From: Fasciola hepatica
Taxonomy: Eukaryota; Platyhelminthes; Trematoda; Plagiorchiida; Fasciolidae
Direction of reading: 5' to 3'
Assembly: GCA_948099385.1 (NCBI GenBank)
Contig: CANUEZ040000167.1
Span: 20,001-84,000, forward strand
DNA: 64,000 nt
Under the pieces are notes generated by a model, which worked only from the letters and a program-made list of their open reading frames with translations, searched no databases and was not told the origin of the DNA. Positions 59,383-64,000 of this stretch are shown one piece after another. Numbering within the stretch: the first letter of the stretch is position 1; each line of letters opens with the position of its first letter. Position numbers and translations under genes: made by a program.

Positions 59383-62300
59383 GTAAGTTTCAGACACGAT
59401 TTCTCTCCCTCCTCAAATGTGGATCAATCGTTTTACGATTTCCCTACTCTTTCGACCAATGATTTCGAAATGAGAACGGTAAGAAGGCTACAGATTGAAA
59501 CATCCATTCTCGGTTATCATTCATCCCGATTTTACAACTCCAATGTGGAGCAGAACTATAGTTATATGAGCACTGGATGCATTGGGGAAAATTTCTACAG
59601 AGTAGCAAATTCGAGTCAAAAGTGTGTCGTACGAATTTTATCTAATTAGGGTTCGGCACATTTCCAATTCAAACACTGGACGAAGGAAGTCGGATTCACT
59701 TTGTGCTCCGCAAGTTAGACCATTGGTCACCATGTGGGTTAGAATAGAGTAACAGAACTGGTCGATTTGTGTGCACATCTCAGGAATTAGTGCAAGAATA
59801 TCCATTGTTTCACATGTGAACGTGGTCGCGGCACGAGTGAAGATTTCGACTGAATTAGATTGTTTGAGAGGAAGAGAGTAGATATTAGGACCTGAGTCAT
59901 CATACTGAGTGAGCCATGCGATCGATTGGGTGACCATCATCGACTGTTATTCTGGTATAGAACACGTGATTGTACCTTTTTTCGGCAGCTCAGTCACTTT
60001 CGTATGTGATGGGTCCCCATATGTCCATGTTGATATTCATAGGTCTGGTCATATCTATGGTCTGCTAGTCATCGGTGAATTCGCCTGAGTGGGTTCGAGG
60101 CACACATTTGAGTTTTCACGTGGTGTTCACAACCGTTGTCAGTGTTATTGCGAGTCGTGTTGCATGTGCGCGCTGTTTAATTGGCAGTCAAGGAGGAATT
60201 TTCTCCTTCACTAATACGCGAACAAAATGCTCTCCCCTGTACAGTCGGTATCATTTGTGTAACACGTCTCTTGATTTTCAGCATGCCGTGTAGATTGTTG
60301 GATATATATTAGATGGATGATCTTGGAAAGTGAGAGCCAAACTAATTAGCCCTTTGAGTGGGAAGAAACTCATAAAATCTCTCTGTATTTGGCTTTCTGT
60401 TGAATCCGATCTGAAACGGTTCATCTTCCATTCTGAAACATACCGAGTTGTCAGATTGATTTTCATTCTCTTCAACTTAACCCAGTGATAGTCTAAGCAA
60501 GAATGGGATGACTCGATAAGGGAACTATTGGGAGAATGAAACGTCCAATGCAGAGTGACTGAAGTGCGCATTCTTCAAGTAGTACGTGTGCCACATCTAC
60601 TAACATGTGACACTAAATTGGGAGATAAAACGGGATTATATCAACCTCTCAATAGTTGAGACTCTTCCGTATACGCGTTCGAATAGCCTGAGATGAAAAG
60701 CCTCCCAATACACCGGGATTTCGCATCCACAATCTATTCACTTCAACCGACCAGTTATCACATTTCCCAAGTACTCAAATATCTACACGTATAAACATGT
60801 GTGCACTTTCAACTCAACATTTTGTCCCTTCATTTGTTCAAGTTTTCCACTGATGGTGTCTTGGTATTTGTGTGTATACATATCGATGACTGAATACAAG
60901 CATATGAGAGAAAGTGGGTTTGTAAATTTTATGAAATTCAATGAGTCAGGAAAACGTTGTGAGTCATCTAGATGGGGCAAAAGACTACGGTTCCAGTCAA
61001 ACCGTGATAAACACTTCGTCCAACCAGACGATGTGGTGGTGGTGATGGCAGTTTTGGTTTCCCGTTTCCCATTTCCCCTTTCATTTGACCAACAGCGCGC
61101 CAATCAACTACCAATCAAAACCACTGCACAGCACACAGAACCACGTTTTTCATTGATTCACACATACAAGTGTCATCATTGTTTGTGTGTTGGACGAATG
61201 AACGCGTACGCATAGCTTGTCATCTACTTGAATTCCAGTGGGCTTTGTGAATAACTACAAAATATGTAGTCGTATCACAAATTTCACATGGGGATTCAGA
61301 TGTGATTTTGGGGGGAAACAAATTGAGAAATCATTGGAAATGTTGCGTTGTAGAGGACTTGTGGGATAATGCATTGTAGAAATTCCACTAAACGTTGTAC
61401 CGTATCGCGATATGGTTCTCTCAACATTTCTGAGTATTTCGATGAGAATGAAATGTTGGCGATGTCCTGAGTGATGCTTCATTTGTCTTCTACGTGATCC
61501 GATATGTTATAGATTGGATTTGTAAAAGAAAACTTTCGATAAAATGAGTTATCCTATTTTCGATTGGTGACACATTTTGTAGACAAATGAGCTGATCGGT
61601 GATGCGTAGTACAACAAGTTCAACATTCGAGAACATTTTCATTGATGAAAAGCAAAATTTATTAGAAAAATATAGAAGAACCCCAATCGATTGTCATTTG
61701 ATGCCCAACACGTTGAAATACCGATCACGGCTCACAATCAAACGTGCGTTTATCATGAGGGAAGTGTTTTTCACTTGAGTGATCACGGACATGCTGGTAG
61801 AATCGAGGAGTTTGCACAAGTTTTCATCAAGCAAAATATTGCCAACAAGTTCCTTTGTTTATATAGATGATCAAACATACACAGAAATCTGGATGCTTGA
61901 TTCGTCATTGTTTATTGTTTCGTGAATTAAATTATTTCGATAACCGCGATCTCTAAGTGGTCTATGATTTGTGTTATGAATGAAAACCAATGTAAAATAA
62001 TTGGAACCATCCACAGAATGTACTCCGTTTGATGCTCGCATTCGCCTGGTTTGTTTGAGGCCTCGTGTTGTATGAACTAATGAAGTCAAACTGAAAACAG
62101 CAAGAATGCCACAGACTGGAAAATCCGTTTTCAACGACACGTCATCCTTGTAGCGAAGATATAATGGGTGACGAGTATGCTGCTGTTCAACCGTTAGCTG
62201 CATCGCAAAACATTGCTATATTGAGAGGAATTGGAGTGGAATAGGCATTCGTACTACGTTTCACACACTTCCGTTCAGTCTTTAGAATGCCGCACACTTC

Positions 62301-64000
62301 GGGTTAGGAAAATGGTGTTAGTTCCTGACAAACGCCACATGTACACAAATCGATGTCTTTAACTCGGAACATATTACTATTAGAAGCAAGTATTGGATGC
62401 TACCAAGAAAGATGTGGTATATGCTGTTCAAATCCAAAAGATCAATAACGGCAAATTCCTGATTCGAACGCACATGCACGAAGTGAGCATAGAAGGTTTG
62501 AATACACTTATCAACCATTGCAGTCGCATAGCTCAAAGATGTATACCTAAAAATGGTTCCAGTCAAAAGTCGATGTGTTGATCAGTTTTTATTTGGTTTC
62601 ATCTCTATTGCATCATCCATGCATCGTGCGTATATCGATCTGGTCTAACCAGTGTGATGAATGAACATCAATAGCTTTGGTGCTCTTATGAACAAATATT
62701 GAGAGAGAAAACTCGTTGGCATATCAAATCAAACAACACAAACTGCTTGTTCTGTATTGCAAACGGGATGGACCCATTTAGTAGAGGGTAGAACGTAATC
62801 GAAAGCGATGCTGGATAAGCAGCTTGATCCGTCCTCAAAAGTCGATCTATAGGGTGGATGAGTGGAGTGCATTGTGAAGGTGGAAATACTACCTCTACAT
62901 TGGAAATTTAAAACATTGACTCTTTGAGGAGTTGCACTGTGCACGACGAATGGAACTGTCTGTTTGCGCATCCGATTGCATAAATCCTTTACTCAATCAT
63001 ATCATCGGACAGAAGTCATCCACTCGTTTCGTAAACTGTAGTAGTTGTGCAATGTTCCTGAATGAATGTGCGTATGGGACGTGATCCAGTATTGGAATCA
63101 CAAATAGAGTGACGGAAGTTCACACATCGCGCTCCCATCAATAGTTACAATAGTTACACCGGCAATTTAGTCTAGAGCACGAGTTCCGATTGGGAATAGA
63201 AAAATTAAGTAGACGAAAGAGAAGATAATTGTGTTGTTATCGGCTGAGTGTGAGAGCCAGTTGCTGTTGTAGATATTCAATTTTTCTATATTGGTTATGT
63301 TTCGGTTCGGGCCATTCATCGCGATATTCTGTGCATTGTGGAAAAGCGGTTGAAAATCAGGGCCAATCTTTGCTAATCAGGAAACGAAAAAGAATGCTGA
63401 AGTGACTACTGAAGATTGGAAGCTAGAGTCCTATCCACAAGGGCTAGAACTGCGAATAGGAAATGTCTAAACTCGATAGGCGAGATGGTGTGACAGATGT
63501 ATGGATGGGATCGCACAGTTTCGCCCATGAAGGAATGAGTTCGAGTGGAGATAGTTGGCAAATTGAGCATGGTTTTTATAAGAGAAGGAGAAAACTAGAT
63601 GAAGGAGGTGAAAGATTCATTGAGTTCGTGCAAATGACTGATGTTAATATTTAGTCCACTAACGTTTGCGATTGAAGTATGCGAGTTGTGAGGACGAAAG
63701 CGGAAGCGGATGGGCATATGATGGGTGAATTGATAGTTCATCGTTCATGTGATGTAATGAGGGAAAACGGCATCCGATCGAGAGAGTCAAATAGGACGCT
63801 TGTAAAAGAGGAATCATATGAAGCTTTGAGCTGCACAGTTGTTCTAGGAAACGGTACACAGATCTGTATTTTCGGCACTTGAGCACAGGCGAATACAGTA
63901 CACGTACGGATTGATTTTTTGTAAAATAAATAAAATTGGTAAATAGTGCAGAGTGTTCACAGTAATTCACAACAGCAACTGTCAGGCTATTTTGATGACC
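59383..64000 (+). other. start of intron 20 (A-to-B intron copy 3, incomplete)
   Basis: Homologous in shuffled patches to introns 10 and 16: 60180-60580 with 29500-29950, 60690-61560 with 49600-50470, 62270-62970 with 51060-51770, and 63650-63920 with 31120-31735. No exon was found. By alignment to intron 10 the next B exon should begin roughly 1 kb beyond the right edge. Confidence 0.65.

Larger units (their letters stand above)
57459..59642 (+). repeat. 2.2-kb near-identical duplication, copy 2
   Basis: Partner of 46760-48955. Immediately left of it lies an extra copy of 103 bases from inside the block, which marks the junction. Confidence 0.9.

Noticed and set aside
1..64000. CRISPR array, operon or prokaryotic system
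   Set aside because: Spliced genes, long introns and eukaryotic retroelements exclude a prokaryotic origin; no regularly spaced short repeats were seen.

Overview
The window is eukaryotic: long introns, AT-rich non-coding DNA, microsatellites, remnants of Penelope-like (PLE), BEL/Pao and DDE transposons, and no bacterial-style gene packing. The mix of GIY-YIG Penelope-like elements, BEL/Pao remnants and a signal-peptide exon followed by fibronectin-III-like phase-1 exons suggests a parasitic flatworm (trematode or cestode). That assignment is inference; no ribosomal or mitochondrial marker is present.

One large plus-strand gene dominates. A TATA box (3577-3584) precedes a 61-nt exon encoding a signal peptide (3667-3727). 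Nineteen further exons follow (9517 to 59382), each about 72-114 codons. All introns are phase 1, so each exon is a symmetrical 1-1 module, and each encodes one fibronectin-III/Ig-like beta-sandwich domain. The joined exons give an open frame of about 1,702 codons with no stop at any junction. Two module types alternate in most of the gene. Type A/A' has three cysteines including a C-x-x-C pair. Type B/B'' has a W-x-x-P-like strand and one cysteine. N-glycosylation sequons are frequent. The product is predicted to be a giant secreted or surface repeat protein. No terminal exon is seen, so the gene runs off the right edge.

Layout: 1-3560 is upstream DNA without a supported gene. 3.6-26 kb holds the diverged 5' modules, with a BEL/Pao remnant (about 6.6-7.1 kb) and a 1.58-kb palindromic DDE transposon (15775-17354) in introns. 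From about 26.5 kb rightward the gene has grown by segmental duplication of exon-plus-intron blocks. A 4.9-kb B-A' unit is tandemly repeated (36205-41096, 41097-45672) with a third partial copy at 52355-55570. A 2.2-kb block (46760-48955 and 57459-59642) is almost identical between copies. An older A-to-B unit occurs near 28.5-33, 48.3-52.9 and 59-64 kb.

A nearly full-length PLE with about 120-bp inverted terminal repeats (33570-36178) sits in one intron copy; the paralogous introns show the empty site. Older PLE remnants on the minus strand were copied along with the introns. The 2.2-kb block carries a sequence matching every conserved position of a minimal hammerhead ribozyme, present twice (47489-47528, 58188-58227).
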